Both the position numbers and the translations under genes were made by a program. From NCBI GenBank assembly GCA_964345075.1, contig CAYFPS010000006.1, forward strand, positions 62,001-126,000: a stretch of 64,000 nucleotides of DNA, read 5' to 3'. This document shows positions 41,958-51,101 of the stretch, piece after piece; the first letter of the stretch is position 1, and every line of letters starts with the position of its first letter. Below the pieces are notes generated by a model, which did not search any database, had not been told where the DNA came from, and saw nothing but the letters and a program-made list of their open reading frames with translations. This stretch comes from CAYFPS01 sp964345075 (GTDB taxonomy: Bacteria > CAIWAD01).

Positions 41958-43033
41958 GGCCGCGCCTTGCCATAGTCATTCCGCATTGCGGGGGCATCGA
42001 TATTCTGCGCGCCTGTCTTGGCAGTCTGCGTCAGTCAGGTCTGCCACACCGTGTTCTGCTAGTGGACAACGCCAGCCCGGATGAGAGCGTGTCGATGGTC
42101 AGGGCTGATTTCCCCGAGGTGGAACTGCTTTGCCTGGAGCGGAATCTGGGTTTTGCCGGTGGCTGCAATGCCGGACTCAAAGCCTGTCTGGAGGATCCCA
42201 AGCTTGAATTCGCGCTCCTGTTGAATAACGACACGGAGCCGGAAGCAGGCTGGCTGAAGCCACTTGTTGAAACAATGGACAGTCAGCCGGGGCTTGCTGC
42301 AGTACAGCCTGCCCTGCTTTCGATACCCTTTCCGGGCAAGCTGGATTACAGCGGTGCCGCAGGTGGCCTGCTGGATGCCTATGCCTTTCCCTTTGCGCTG
42401 GGGCGCGTGCTGGGTGAAATCGAGGATGATGGCACCCATCTTCAGCCGCGGCAGATTGCCTGGGCTTCGGGAACGGCCTGTCTTTTCCGGCTTAGCGCGC
42501 TAAGTGAGTCGGGCCTATTGGAAGAGAGCTTCTTCATGCACATGGAGGAGATCGAGCTGGACTGGCGTCTGCGGCTTCTGGGCTGGAAGCTCGCCTCGGT
42601 GCCGGCATCGCGCGTGTATCACCATAGTGGATACAGTCTGGGTGCGGAAAAACCTCTCAAGGTCTTTCTGAATCACAGGAACAGCCTGCGCATGCTGGTG
42701 CGCTGCGCCGGTAGCGGCACTCTGATCAGGCGATTGCCGTTCAGGCTTTTGCTGGATCTGCTGGCCATGCTGAGCTATCTGGCAAAAGGTCGCCTGGACC
42801 ACGCGCTGGCGGCCTTTAAGGCTGTTGTTTCCTGGCTTGGCTGGCTTCCACAGGATCTGAAAGAGCGAAAGCGCATCCAGGCCAGCCGGCGTGTTACAGA
42901 GCCTGAATTGCAGGCCATGCATTATCAGGGGTCAATCGCGCTGAAGGCCGCGCTGGGTGGTGTCACACGGGTGGAAGAGCTCGGCTGGCTGCCACCGCTT
43001 CTGGAGCAGGAAAGGAAGAGCGTCCATGTTTGA
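41954..43033 (+). CDS. GT2 glycosyltransferase (rhamnosyltransferase-like)
   Basis: 359 residues with a GT-A fold: LAIVIPHCGGIDILRACLGSL, nucleotide-binding VDNASPDES, the DxD-like LLNNDTEPEAGW and the acceptor-side motif FFMHMEEIELDWRLRLLGW, typical of the WcaE/RfbF-like rhamnosyltransferase branch. A C-terminal hydrophobic region may attach to the membrane. The GTG start at 41954 overlaps the DUF2723 stop. It probably extends a surface polysaccharide or protein glycan; the donor sugar is unknown. Confidence 0.82.
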   Translation: MRPRLAIVIPHCGGIDILRACLGSLRQSGLPHRVLLVDNASPDESVSMVRADFPEVELLCLERNLGFAGGCNAGLKACLEDPKLEFALLLNNDTEPEAGWLKPLVETMDSQPGLAAVQPALLSIPFPGKLDYSGAAGGLLDAYAFPFALGRVLGEIEDDGTHLQPRQIAWASGTACLFRLSALSESGLLEESFFMHMEEIELDWRLRLLGWKLASVPASRVYHHSGYSLGAEKPLKVFLNHRNSLRMLVRCAGSGTLIRRLPFRLLLDLLAMLSYLAKGRLDHALAAFKAVVSWLGWLPQDLKERKRIQASRRVTEPELQAMHYQGSIALKAALGGVTRVEELGWLPPLLEQERKSVHV

Positions 43034-43769
43034 GGGGCGACTAAGCGTCGTAATACCGGCCTACAACGAGGCCACCCGCATCGGACCCAGTCTGGAAAAG
43101 GCTGTGGATGTGCTTAAGCGGCTGGCGCCTTCTCATGAGATCCTGATTGTTGATGATGGCAGCCGCGACGGGACCGTTGATGTCGCCCGGGAAGCGGCGC
43201 GAGAGGCGGATCAGTTTCGCGCAGTAGTCAATGAAGTCAACCTGGGTAAGGGCGGAGCCGTCCGGCGGGGCATGCTGGAAGCCGCCGGTGACTGGGTGCT
43301 CTTCTGTGATGCAGACGAAAGCACACCGATGTCAACCCTCGAGAGTTTCCTTCCGCACACCGACACACAGGCTGTGATCATCGGCACCCGGAAAAATCGC
43401 GAAGCGCGGGTCGCCCGTCATCAGCCCTGGCTGCGTGAGACAATGGGCAAGGGCTTCACCCTGCTGGCGCGACTGCTGGCCGGTGTATACGTAACGGACT
43501 TTACTTGTGGCTTCAAGCTCTTTCGCCGGGATGCAGCGCAGGCCATTTTCTCCCGGCAGACGCTGTCCGACTGGAGTTTCGACGCGGAAATCCTCTTTCT
43601 GGCAAGACACCTTGGTTATGTGATACACGAGGTTCCAGTCATCTGGACCAACGATGAAGACACACGCGTGCGCCTTTTGAAAGACACGCTGGACAGTGCC
43701 CGCGGACTACTGAAAATCGCCGGAAATCGTGCACGTGGCGTATACGGGCCGGCCGAAAGGAGTTCCTGA
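43026..43769 (+). CDS. GT2 polyprenyl-phosphate glycosyltransferase (DPG-synthase-like)
   Basis: 247 residues resembling dolichyl-phosphate beta-glucosyltransferase: RLSVVIPAYNEATRI, VDDGSRDGT, NLGKGGAVRRGM, the catalytic FCDADEST and the acceptor region DFTCGFKLFRR, SFDAEILFLARHLGY. It would load a sugar onto a polyprenyl phosphate for the adjacent membrane transferases. ATG 43026 after AGGAAAG lies within the end of the preceding gene. Confidence 0.84.
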   Translation: MFEGRLSVVIPAYNEATRIGPSLEKAVDVLKRLAPSHEILIVDDGSRDGTVDVAREAAREADQFRAVVNEVNLGKGGAVRRGMLEAAGDWVLFCDADESTPMSTLESFLPHTDTQAVIIGTRKNREARVARHQPWLRETMGKGFTLLARLLAGVYVTDFTCGFKLFRRDAAQAIFSRQTLSDWSFDAEILFLARHLGYVIHEVPVIWTNDEDTRVRLLKDTLDSARGLLKIAGNRARGVYGPAERSS

Positions 43770-46003
43770 TGCTTCGCAGGGGCGCATGGCTGGAAATCCC
43801 GCTGGGCTCACGCCGCTTCAGGCTTGACCTTTGGCTACTGGCGATCATGGCCTTTGCCGCCATCGTAAGGCTGAACGGCCTTGACTGGGGCTGGTCCGAC
43901 TTCGATCCGACAAAGGCTGGAGCTGTCGGCGAACGCTTCTACACCTTTCATCCAGATGAGGCGTCCAATGTCCGTGTCGCCTGCAATTTCGAAGAATCCG
44001 ATTCCTGGCGACCGACCGGTGATCTCTATGGTCAGAAGGTCGCTTACAGTCTTTATGGCGCCAGTACCGTCTATCTGCAGGTTCTGGCTGTCAAACTGGG
44101 GGCGCTGTTTACGGGAATCGACCCTTATGTGGAAAGCGATCATGCCAGTCAGCGCATGACTTATCTGAGCGTGCGCTGGATGACAGCCCTGCTCGGGCTG
44201 GTCAGCATTCTGCTTTTGTATTACGCGGCGGCCAGGCTCTACAATCACAAGGTGGCCAGACTGGCGGCACTGCTGCTGGCTGCGGCAACTTTTCACGCGC
44301 AGAGCGGTCGTTTTGGCACGGTGGACATTCCCATGGTCTTCTTCACGCTGTGGAGTTTTGCTCATGCGGTACACCTGTTAAAGGAAGACAGCTGGAAGCA
44401 CCGGCTTCTGGCCGCGTTGGCAGCGGGATTGGCTGTCTCCACTAAGATCAATGCCGTGCTGGTTGTGCTGCCCTTGATTGCCGCCGAGTTGCTGCGTGAG
44501 GATTGGCCGAAGGCCAGCATCGCCGAACTGCTGAAGGAGAGCCTTTCCCGCCTCTTCAGCAAAGGACTGATTGCGGCAGGGCTTGTCACCATCGGTGTCT
44601 TTTTTGTGATCAACCCCTATGCCTTCCTTGATTGGCGCGATTATCTTTTTGCCGATCACGCCTTCGGTCTCTTTCACATTCTGAAGAATGTGCGCGGGGA
44701 GTTTTATTACCCCTTCCAGATTCAGTTTCAGGACATCACGCCCTTTCTCTTTCTTCTGGGCAATGTGCTTTTCTGGGCGGCCGGCCCTGCGCTGGAACTT
44801 GCCGGCCTGGCAGGCATTCCCTGGCTGCTGCTGAAGCGGCGCAAGGCGGATCTCGTCCTGCTGGCCTGGGTGCTGCCTGCCTTTCTGATGACAGCTGCCG
44901 CCCGCGTGATGTTCATGCGCTATTCGCTGCCCTTCCTGCCGCTGCTGGCCCTGCTTGCCGCCGTCCTGCTGGTGGATCTGATGAGCTCCATGGACTGGCG
45001 CAGGCGTCTGGGGCAGGGGCTTGGCCTGATTGTCGTGCTGGTCTCCGCAGGCTGGACTCTGGCCTTGGCCAGTGTGCACAACAGCGAGGACAGTCGTATC
45101 ACGGCCGGGCGCTGGCTGTATCACAATCTTCCCGAGGGGGCGCGCCTGCTGCATGAGCGCAGCGCGAATACGATCAAGCTGACCATCGACATGCCGCGCT
45201 ACCAGAATGTCTGCCTTGAAATACCCACCATCTACAGGGCCGACGCCAACAGCGAGGCGGAAAAGCTGGACTTTCTCGCCTCCAAACTGGAGCAAGTGGA
45301 CTGGGCGGCCATTCTGGAGAGCAATCGAAAACTGGGCTACGAACGCAGTAGCCGCTACCCGGCCGAGCGTGCTTTCTACCGCGCACTTTACGCCGGCGAA
45401 CTTGGCTTCAGTCGTGATACAAGCTTTCAGGTGAAGCCATCGCTTTTCGGACTGGAAATTGACGATCGCGCTGCCGAGTTCAGCCTGCGCTACTACGATC
45501 ACGAGCAGGTGGATATCTTCCGCCGGACGGATCCTGAAGCCCTTGCCGCAGGGATCGACCGACTGAAGGAAGAGCTGGAGCGTGACTCCGGCACGGTGGA
45601 TTATCAACTGGCACGGGCCCAGAGACTGATTGAGCAGGGCAATCCCAATGGAGCACGAAGCCTGCTGGTGGAGGTGATCGATGGTGATCGCGGGCAGGCT
45701 CCCGCCATTGTCATGATTGCAGAAATGCTGGCTGATGTGGCACTCTCGCTTAAGGCCGCCGGTGATGCTGGACAGGCCGCGCAGCTGGGCGGGCAGGCCG
45801 ATGAGCTCTTCAATCGCGCGCTTGCTTTGCCATCGAGCAATGTAAATCGTGAGGGCTACCTGGCTACGTGGGCGCTGGCTCGCGGTCGACTGCTGGGTGC
45901 CGAGGCCGGTCTTTCCATGCTGCAGCAGGCGCGTCAGGCGGGTTTGTCCGGGCTGGTGATTGACAAGGCAGAAGCAGAGCTTCTGGGAGGGCAAAGGCCA
46001 TGA
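43769..46003 (+). CDS. GT39/PMT-like membrane glycosyltransferase with TPR tail
   Basis: 744 residues. About ten membrane segments follow an N-terminal loop carrying the catalytic acidic pair (FHPDEASNVRVACNFEE, Asp/Glu near 67-68), as in the PMT/ArnT-like GT-C family. A soluble C-terminal part with TPR-like helices follows, so the plan matches the DUF2723 protein upstream. It likely transfers lipid-linked sugars to exported substrates. It overlaps its neighbours on both sides (1 and 4 bp). Confidence 0.78.
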   Translation: MLRRGAWLEIPLGSRRFRLDLWLLAIMAFAAIVRLNGLDWGWSDFDPTKAGAVGERFYTFHPDEASNVRVACNFEESDSWRPTGDLYGQKVAYSLYGASTVYLQVLAVKLGALFTGIDPYVESDHASQRMTYLSVRWMTALLGLVSILLLYYAAARLYNHKVARLAALLLAAATFHAQSGRFGTVDIPMVFFTLWSFAHAVHLLKEDSWKHRLLAALAAGLAVSTKINAVLVVLPLIAAELLREDWPKASIAELLKESLSRLFSKGLIAAGLVTIGVFFVINPYAFLDWRDYLFADHAFGLFHILKNVRGEFYYPFQIQFQDITPFLFLLGNVLFWAAGPALELAGLAGIPWLLLKRRKADLVLLAWVLPAFLMTAAARVMFMRYSLPFLPLLALLAAVLLVDLMSSMDWRRRLGQGLGLIVVLVSAGWTLALASVHNSEDSRITAGRWLYHNLPEGARLLHERSANTIKLTIDMPRYQNVCLEIPTIYRADANSEAEKLDFLASKLEQVDWAAILESNRKLGYERSSRYPAERAFYRALYAGELGFSRDTSFQVKPSLFGLEIDDRAAEFSLRYYDHEQVDIFRRTDPEALAAGIDRLKEELERDSGTVDYQLARAQRLIEQGNPNGARSLLVEVIDGDRGQAPAIVMIAEMLADVALSLKAAGDAGQAAQLGGQADELFNRALALPSSNVNREGYLATWALARGRLLGAEAGLSMLQQARQAGLSGLVIDKAEAELLGGQRP

Positions 46004-47061
46004 GATCCCGCATATTCCTACTGCTGACTATCGTTCTGATGGTGCTGATGGCAGCCTGTTCCCGGCCGCGCGCCATGGGGCAGCGCTATGAAGTCACTGT
46101 GCTGGCGGACACCACGGCCCGCGCTTTGCTCAAACCGCTGGTTGAAGAGCTCTTTTCCGATGTCTGGATCAGTCCACAGATGGAGCCGCGCATGAGCGTG
46201 CGTTGGGCGGATCCTGCACAGCTGGAGCGGGAGATCACGGCGCGCAACCTGATGCTGGTGGGTACTGGCGGTGAGGGGACGGTCGCAACCTTTCTGGAAT
46301 CTATCCTCTCCGCTGATGTGCGTGATCGCGTCCAGGCTGAGGAGGCCTTTGTCTTTGCCCGTCAGGATGCTTTCGCCCGCGGGCAGCAGATGCTGATTCT
46401 GGCCGCGCCCAATGTGGACTCCTTCAGGCGACAGCTCTCAACCTGGCAGGAGGATATCAGGCAACGCTATCTGGATCACGAGTGGTCCGAAACCCTTGCC
46501 ACTCAAAAGACCGGCCGTGAGCATCAGGCTCTGGCAGATAGTCTGGCTGCAACCTGTGGTTTCAGCCTGCCCATTCCGCCGGACTGGTTTGTGGTGCAGG
46601 AAGTCGCGGATCCAGCATTCCTGCGCCTGAGGCGACTGAGTCCCGATCGCTGGATCACGATCCACTGGGTAGAGGGCGAGGACAGCCTCTGGACAACGGA
46701 AGCAGGTCTGCGGGAAGTGCGTGCCCGACTGGGGCGGCGCTACTGGGACAAGGATTACTCGGAAGCCGAATTCGGTCGTTTCAGCCGGCCGCGACTGGGC
46801 GGGCATCAGGCCAGTCTGCTTGAAGGGCTTTGGGGCACGGATGCGCGCGTGGGCGGCGGGCCCTTTCTCTTCTATGCCCTGCATGTGCCGGGCGCGGCAG
46901 GCCGTCCGGCTGGCCGCACCTATTATATTGATGCGGCGGTCCTGCATCCGGGCGGACCGAAAAGTCCTTTTCTGCACCAGCTGAGCTGTCTGGTTTCGGC
47001 ATTTCGTGTGACAGACGAGAGGGGCAAGACAATCGAAAGCAATCAGGAAACGGGGAACTGA
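46000..47061 (+). CDS. DUF4837 lipoprotein
   Basis: 353 residues with a signal peptide and lipobox MAAC (about 16-19). The body contains EVTVLADTTARALLKPLVEEL and LMLVGTGGEGTVATF, then a second domain with LPIPPDWFVVQE, matching the DUF4837 pattern known mainly in Bacteroidota. The function is unknown. It is translationally coupled to the GT39 gene (ATGA) and to purE (shared base 47061). Confidence 0.78.
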   Translation: MRSRIFLLLTIVLMVLMAACSRPRAMGQRYEVTVLADTTARALLKPLVEELFSDVWISPQMEPRMSVRWADPAQLEREITARNLMLVGTGGEGTVATFLESILSADVRDRVQAEEAFVFARQDAFARGQQMLILAAPNVDSFRRQLSTWQEDIRQRYLDHEWSETLATQKTGREHQALADSLAATCGFSLPIPPDWFVVQEVADPAFLRLRRLSPDRWITIHWVEGEDSLWTTEAGLREVRARLGRRYWDKDYSEAEFGRFSRPRLGGHQASLLEGLWGTDARVGGGPFLFYALHVPGAAGRPAGRTYYIDAAVLHPGGPKSPFLHQLSCLVSAFRVTDERGKTIESNQETGN

Positions 47062-47503
47062 TGGCAAAGGTTTTGATTTTGATGGGCTCGGAAAGCGACC
47101 GGGCAGTTTTTGAAAAGTCGCTGGACTACTACAAGTACTTCGGCATCGAGGCCGAAATCAAGGTTTCCAGCGCGCACCGCAACGCCGCCCAGACCGCCGG
47201 ACTGGCTTCCGGGGCCAGGGACAAAGGCTACGGCGCTATCGTTTGTGGCGCTGGCATGGCCGCACATCTGGCAGGGGTNNNNNNNNNNTGATCGGCGTAC
47301 CACTGGATGCATCACCGCTGGGTGGTATGGACTCCCTTCTGGCCACAGTCCAGATGCCTGCCGGTATTCCCGTGGCCACGCTGGCCATCGGCAAGGCCGG
47401 GGCAATCAATGCCGCCGTACTCTGCGCGCGCATCTTTTCCCTGACCGATCAGGAGATGGTCGGGAAACTCGATGCCTTCATGGCAGCAGGTGCCAAGCTC
47501 TGA
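47061..47503 (+). CDS. purE: N5-CAIR mutase PurE (interrupted by a scaffold gap)
   Basis: Converts N5-carboxyaminoimidazole ribonucleotide to CAIR in purine synthesis. The first part has LMGSESDRAVFEKSL, KVSSAHRNAAQT and GAGMAAHLAG; the second has GVPLDASPLGGMDSLLATVQMP and NAAVLCARIF. Ten N at 47279-47288 fall between GMAAHLAGV and IGVPL and the frame shifts. About ten residues normally lie there, so roughly 30 bases were compressed to 10 N. The gene is probably whole in the organism. Confidence 0.9.
47279..47288. other. Scaffold gap (N10) inside purE
   Basis: Ten N with a frame change across them. The missing segment in the PurE family suggests a true length of about 30 bases. Confidence 0.97.
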
Positions 47504-48414
47504 TGAAACCACGCGTGCTGCTGGTCGGCTGTCATGGCCGACTGGGACAGCATCTTCTAAGGCGCCTGCTGGGTGAAGCCCAGGTGCTGGGGCTGGACAT
47601 GGCTCAGAGCAGCTTCGTTGTCCATCCCGATTTTGAGTATGCCCGTCTGGAGGGCACCAGCCGCAAGGCACTCAAACCGCATTTTACCGGCTTTCGGCCG
47701 CAGGCAGTGATCAACGCAGCCGCGTATACAAATGTGGATCTGGCGGAGAAGGAAAAGGAAGCCTGCTGGCGCAGCAATGTGGATCTGGTCCGGGCGCTGG
47801 CTGATAGCTGCCGGCCTGCCCGAATCTGGCTGGGGCAGGTTTCCACCGATTACGTCTTTGATGGTCATGACGGGCCTTATGCGGAAAGTGATCGGCCCTC
47901 AGCCGAGGGTGTATACGCCCGAAGCAAACTGGCTGCGGAAAACCTGCTGAAAGGCGAGGACTTTCCCATTGCGATTTTTCGCACGATCGTTCTCTTCGGC
48001 AAGGGGCACGGCCTTAAGCCGGATTTCTTTCAGTGGGCCGAAAGCGAACTGCGCGCCGGTCGTGAGATCAACATCGTGACGGACCAGCTGGGGAACTGCT
48101 GCTGGGCGGGCGATCTGGCAAAGGCGATTCGTCAGGCCTTGTATCACGTCAGGAAGGGCCTTTTTCATGTGGCCGCGCACGGGCATGTTTCACGGTTTGA
48201 AATGGCCTGCATGATGGCTGATCAACTTGGGCTGGACAAGAGCCTGATCAAGCCAATCCTGACTGCCGGGCTGAATCAGGCGGCTCCGCGCCCCCTGACC
48301 TCCGGCCTGAAGGTTGAATGGACGGAGCGGGAACTGGACATTCGCTTTCCCGATATTGCGACAAGTCTGGCGGCATGGGCCGCGGACCGTGCAGAATTGT
48401 GGTCGATCAACTGA
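47503..48414 (+). CDS. RmlD-like NAD(P)-dependent sugar reductase
   Basis: 303 residues of the extended SDR fold: GCHGRLGQHLLRRL (nucleotide binding), INAAAYTNVDLAEKE, STDYVFDGHDGPY and the catalytic YARSK. This matches dTDP-4-dehydrorhamnose reductases, which make dTDP-rhamnose. It fits the rhamnosyltransferase-like gene upstream, though rmlA, rmlB and rmlC are not in the window. ATG 47503 overlaps the purE stop. Confidence 0.82.
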   Translation: MKPRVLLVGCHGRLGQHLLRRLLGEAQVLGLDMAQSSFVVHPDFEYARLEGTSRKALKPHFTGFRPQAVINAAAYTNVDLAEKEKEACWRSNVDLVRALADSCRPARIWLGQVSTDYVFDGHDGPYAESDRPSAEGVYARSKLAAENLLKGEDFPIAIFRTIVLFGKGHGLKPDFFQWAESELRAGREINIVTDQLGNCCWAGDLAKAIRQALYHVRKGLFHVAAHGHVSRFEMACMMADQLGLDKSLIKPILTAGLNQAAPRPLTSGLKVEWTERELDIRFPDIATSLAAWAADRAELWSIN

Positions 48415-48422
48415 GGACAAGC

Positions 48423-49145
48423 ATGGATCTTCGCCGGGTTCTGGTCATCATGCCCACCTACAACGAGGCCGAAAATATCGAGGCCATCGCGAAGCAGGTG
48501 CTCGCGCAGGATCCACGCATTGAACTGCTGGTTGTGGACGACGGCAGTCCCGATGGCACGGGGAAGCTGGCCGACAACATGGTTGCAGCCGAGCCACGCG
48601 TCCATGTGATACACCGTGAAGGCAAGCTCGGGCTGGGAACGGCCTATGTAAGGGGTTTCCGCTGGGCGATCGAAAAAGGTTACGATGCCGTCTGCGAGAT
48701 GGATGCCGATTTCAGCCATGATCCCACCGTGCTGCCGGAGTTGATCAAAGGTGCCGAGGAGCACGACCTGGTCATTGGAAGCCGTTACAAGACGGGCGTC
48801 AATGTGGTCAACTGGCCGCTTTCCCGCCTGCTGCTCAGTTACGGCGCCAGCATGTATACGCGCATGATCACGGGCATGCCGGTCAAGGATCCCACATCGG
48901 GCTTCAAGTGCTTTCGGCGAACGACGTTGGAAGCGCTGGATCTGGATAAGCTGCGCTCCGGCGGTTACAGCTTCCAGATTGAAGTCAATTTCAAGGTCTG
49001 GCGTAAGGGCTTGTCCATTCTGGAAGTTCCCATCATTTTTGTCGATCGCTTTCAGGGGCGCAGCAAAATGAGTAAGGCCATTGTGCGTGAGGCGATCTGG
49101 ATGGTATGGAAGTTGAAACTGGCCGCCTTGATCGGCCGAATTTGA
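48423..49145 (+). CDS. Polyprenol monophosphomannose synthase-like GT2
   Basis: 240 residues: RVLVIMPTYNEAENIE, VDDGSPDGTG, catalytic EMDADFSHDP, the GSRYKTG loop and DPTSGFKCFRR, all typical of single-domain (archaeal/actinobacterial-type) DPM synthase without a membrane tail. It would supply polyprenyl-phosphate-mannose to the PMT-like proteins at 39042 and 43769. The sugar is inferred from family, not proven. Confidence 0.87.
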   Translation: MDLRRVLVIMPTYNEAENIEAIAKQVLAQDPRIELLVVDDGSPDGTGKLADNMVAAEPRVHVIHREGKLGLGTAYVRGFRWAIEKGYDAVCEMDADFSHDPTVLPELIKGAEEHDLVIGSRYKTGVNVVNWPLSRLLLSYGASMYTRMITGMPVKDPTSGFKCFRRTTLEALDLDKLRSGGYSFQIEVNFKVWRKGLSILEVPIIFVDRFQGRSKMSKAIVREAIWMVWKLKLAALIGRI

Positions 49146-49152
49146 GTCACCC

Positions 49153-50106
49153 ATGGAACCTGTTCTCGAGTTTGAAAAGCCGATTGTCGAGCTGGAGCGT
49201 CAGCTGGAGCAGATGCGCACCTTAAGCCGCTCGACGGGCATGGATTCCACCAAGGAAATCGGCCGGCTGGAGGAGAAGCTGCAGGAGCTCAGGGCCCGCA
49301 CCTACTCGCGCCTTGACTGCTGGCAGACCGTGCAGCTGGCCCGACATCCCAAGCGGCCCTACACTCTGGATTACATCGAGCGGATCGCCAGCGACTTCAG
49401 CGAGCTGCATGGTGATCGCGCCTTTGCCGATGATCCGGCCATCGTTTCAGGCTTTGGCCGAATTGGCCGTCGCAGTGTGGCGATTATCGGCCATCAGAAG
49501 GGCCGTGATACAAAGAGCAACATCCATCGCAACTTCGGCATGCCGCAGCCAGAGGGCTACCGCAAGGCCCTGCGCATCATGAAGACGGCCGAGCGCTTCG
49601 GCCGCCCGGTGATCACGCTGGTGGACACGCCCGGTGCCTATCCGGGACTGGGGGCAGAGGCGCGCGGACAGGCCGAGGCCATTGCGCGCAATCTTTTCGA
49701 AATGGCCAAGCTGCGAGTTCCCATTATCACGGTCGTGATTGGCGAGGGCGGATCCGGCGGCGCCCTGGCGCTTGCCGTGGCCGATCGTGTCCTGATCATG
49801 GAGCACAGCATCTACAGCGTGATCAGCCCGGAAGGCTGTGCTTCGATTCTCTTCCGTGATGCAAGCCGGGCCCGTGATGCGGCCGAGGCCATGCAGCTGA
49901 CAGCGCCCGGCCTGAAGGAGCGTGGAGTCGTGGACGAGATCGTTCCTGAACCGCTGGGTGGCGCGCACCGTGATCCCGATGCCGCGGCAATGAGCCTTAA
50001 AGAGGCTGTGGTGCGTCATCTGGACGCGCTGGAAGCCCTGGACTGTGATACACGCATCGATCAGCGCATCGCCAAGTACTCGAGCATGGGCATTTTTGAT
50101 GAGTGA
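49153..50106 (+). CDS. accA: Acetyl-CoA carboxylase carboxyltransferase alpha
   Basis: 317 residues of the usual length. The helical N-terminus (LEFEKPIVELERQLEQM) is followed by the crotonase-like carboxyltransferase domain with LSEL-type start (FSELHGDRAFADDPA), GHQKGRDTK, GAYPGLGAEARGQAEAIA and VIGEGGSGGALAL. It supplies malonyl-CoA for fatty acid synthesis with AccB, AccC and AccD, which are encoded elsewhere. The stop overlaps the thioesterase gene. Confidence 0.95.
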   Translation: MEPVLEFEKPIVELERQLEQMRTLSRSTGMDSTKEIGRLEEKLQELRARTYSRLDCWQTVQLARHPKRPYTLDYIERIASDFSELHGDRAFADDPAIVSGFGRIGRRSVAIIGHQKGRDTKSNIHRNFGMPQPEGYRKALRIMKTAERFGRPVITLVDTPGAYPGLGAEARGQAEAIARNLFEMAKLRVPIITVVIGEGGSGGALALAVADRVLIMEHSIYSVISPEGCASILFRDASRARDAAEAMQLTAPGLKERGVVDEIVPEPLGGAHRDPDAAAMSLKEAVVRHLDALEALDCDTRIDQRIAKYSSMGIFDE

Positions 50107-50530
50107 GCGTCCGCTGAAGCGGGTGGCCACCATTCGCGTGCGCTATGGCGAAACCGACCAGATGCGCTACGCCTATCATGCCCATGCCGCCTTCTGGTTT
50201 GATGTGGCACGAACCGAGCTCCTGCGCGGTCGCGGCATCGTCTATCGCCAGTTGGAAGACGAAGGCTGGATTCTGCCTGTATTGGCCCTCCATGTGGACT
50301 ATCATCTGGCCGCCCATTACGATGATCAGCTCGATCTGTTTGCCGCCTTTGATCCTGTGCTGCGGGCTGGAAGGGCCAGCGGCAGGCTATTCGGCATTCG
50401 CTATGAAGTCAGGCGTGGCGAAGAGCTGTGTTACAGCGGCTGGACGCGGCACTGTTTCCTGCGGGAAAGCGAACAACGGCGCCATGTGGTTCGACTGCCG
50501 GAATGGATCGTCAAGGAACTGGAAACATGA
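50099..50530 (+). CDS. Hot-dog acyl-CoA thioesterase (YbgC / 4-HBT-like)
   Basis: 143 residues with the 4-hydroxybenzoyl-CoA thioesterase pattern VRYGETDQMRYAYHAHAAFWFDVAR, where Asp19 is the likely catalytic residue. LHVDYHLAAHYDDQLDL continues the fold. It hydrolyses short- or medium-chain acyl-CoA or acyl-ACP. In many genomes ybgC leads the Tol operon; here it is linked to accA instead. ATG 50099 overlaps accA by 8 bp. Confidence 0.83.
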   Translation: MSERPLKRVATIRVRYGETDQMRYAYHAHAAFWFDVARTELLRGRGIVYRQLEDEGWILPVLALHVDYHLAAHYDDQLDLFAAFDPVLRAGRASGRLFGIRYEVRRGEELCYSGWTRHCFLRESEQRRHVVRLPEWIVKELET

Positions 50531-50730
50531 CTCAGCCATCTCGTCCCGCACCGCGCACGATCAGCCCCGATCTGGCCGAACTGCTCTGCTGCCCCGCCTG
50601 TCATGGCGAGCTGGACCTCAGTCTGGATCCGATTCCCTGCAGCCAGTGTGGAACCAGCTTTGTCTGGCGTGGTGCTATTCCGGATCTGCTTCCACCTGAC
50701 AGCCCGAAGACAGAGCCGGAACAGGCCTGA
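50527..50730 (+). CDS. Trm112-like zinc-ribbon protein
   Basis: 67 residues. ELLCCPACHGELDLSL and PCSQCGTSF provide a CxxC...CxxC zinc ribbon of the Trm112p/UPF0434 family. Bacterial members are thought to be partners of methyltransferases or to have unknown roles. ATG 50527 overlaps the thioesterase stop (ATGA). Confidence 0.72.
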   Translation: MTQPSRPAPRTISPDLAELLCCPACHGELDLSLDPIPCSQCGTSFVWRGAIPDLLPPDSPKTEPEQA

Positions 50731-50786
50731 AGCGGCCAGCATTTCCTACCTTTAACCTTTTGTGAAATCAATCAGGAGCTTTGGCA

Positions 50787-51077
50787 ATGCCCGTATTTGC
50801 ACAGGCGGCCTCCCAGGGAATGGGCGGCATGCTGGTCACCTTTGGTCTGATGTTCGCCGTGATGTGGTTCCTCATCATTCGTCCGCAGCAGAAGCGGCAG
50901 AAGGAACACCAGAGCATGGTCAACAGCCTGAAGAAGGGCGACCGCGTCATCACCAGTGGTGGTCTGCACGGCGTGATCAAGGATGTTCGCGAGCACACGA
51001 TTCTGGTCAAGATTGCCGAGAACACCGTTGTTGAGATCAGCCGTGGGGCTGTTGCCAGCTTGAAGGGTGCCGAATAG
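50787..51077 (+). CDS. yajC: Preprotein translocase accessory subunit YajC
   Basis: 96 residues with one membrane helix (TFGLMFAVMWFLIIRPQQKR, the IRPQQKR stop being diagnostic) and a small basic cytoplasmic domain (GDRVITSGGLHGVIKDV). YajC associates with SecDF. ATG 50787 is preferred over TTG 50781 because AGGAGC is then at normal spacing. secD and secF are not adjacent. Confidence 0.92.
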   Translation: MPVFAQAASQGMGGMLVTFGLMFAVMWFLIIRPQQKRQKEHQSMVNSLKKGDRVITSGGLHGVIKDVREHTILVKIAENTVVEISRGAVASLKGAE

Positions 51078-51101
51078 GCATTCTGGAAAGGAGCTTTGGG
51101 G

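Noticed and set aside
40266..45994. Minus-strand open frames of over 500 codons within the glycosyltransferase genes
   Set aside because: They are antisense to well-supported membrane glycosyltransferases and show no family motifs; they reflect GC-rich codon use.
48186..48203. parS-like site (TGTTTCACG...)
   Set aside because: Only the left half matches the parS consensus; the right half is out of register and the site lies within a reductase gene.
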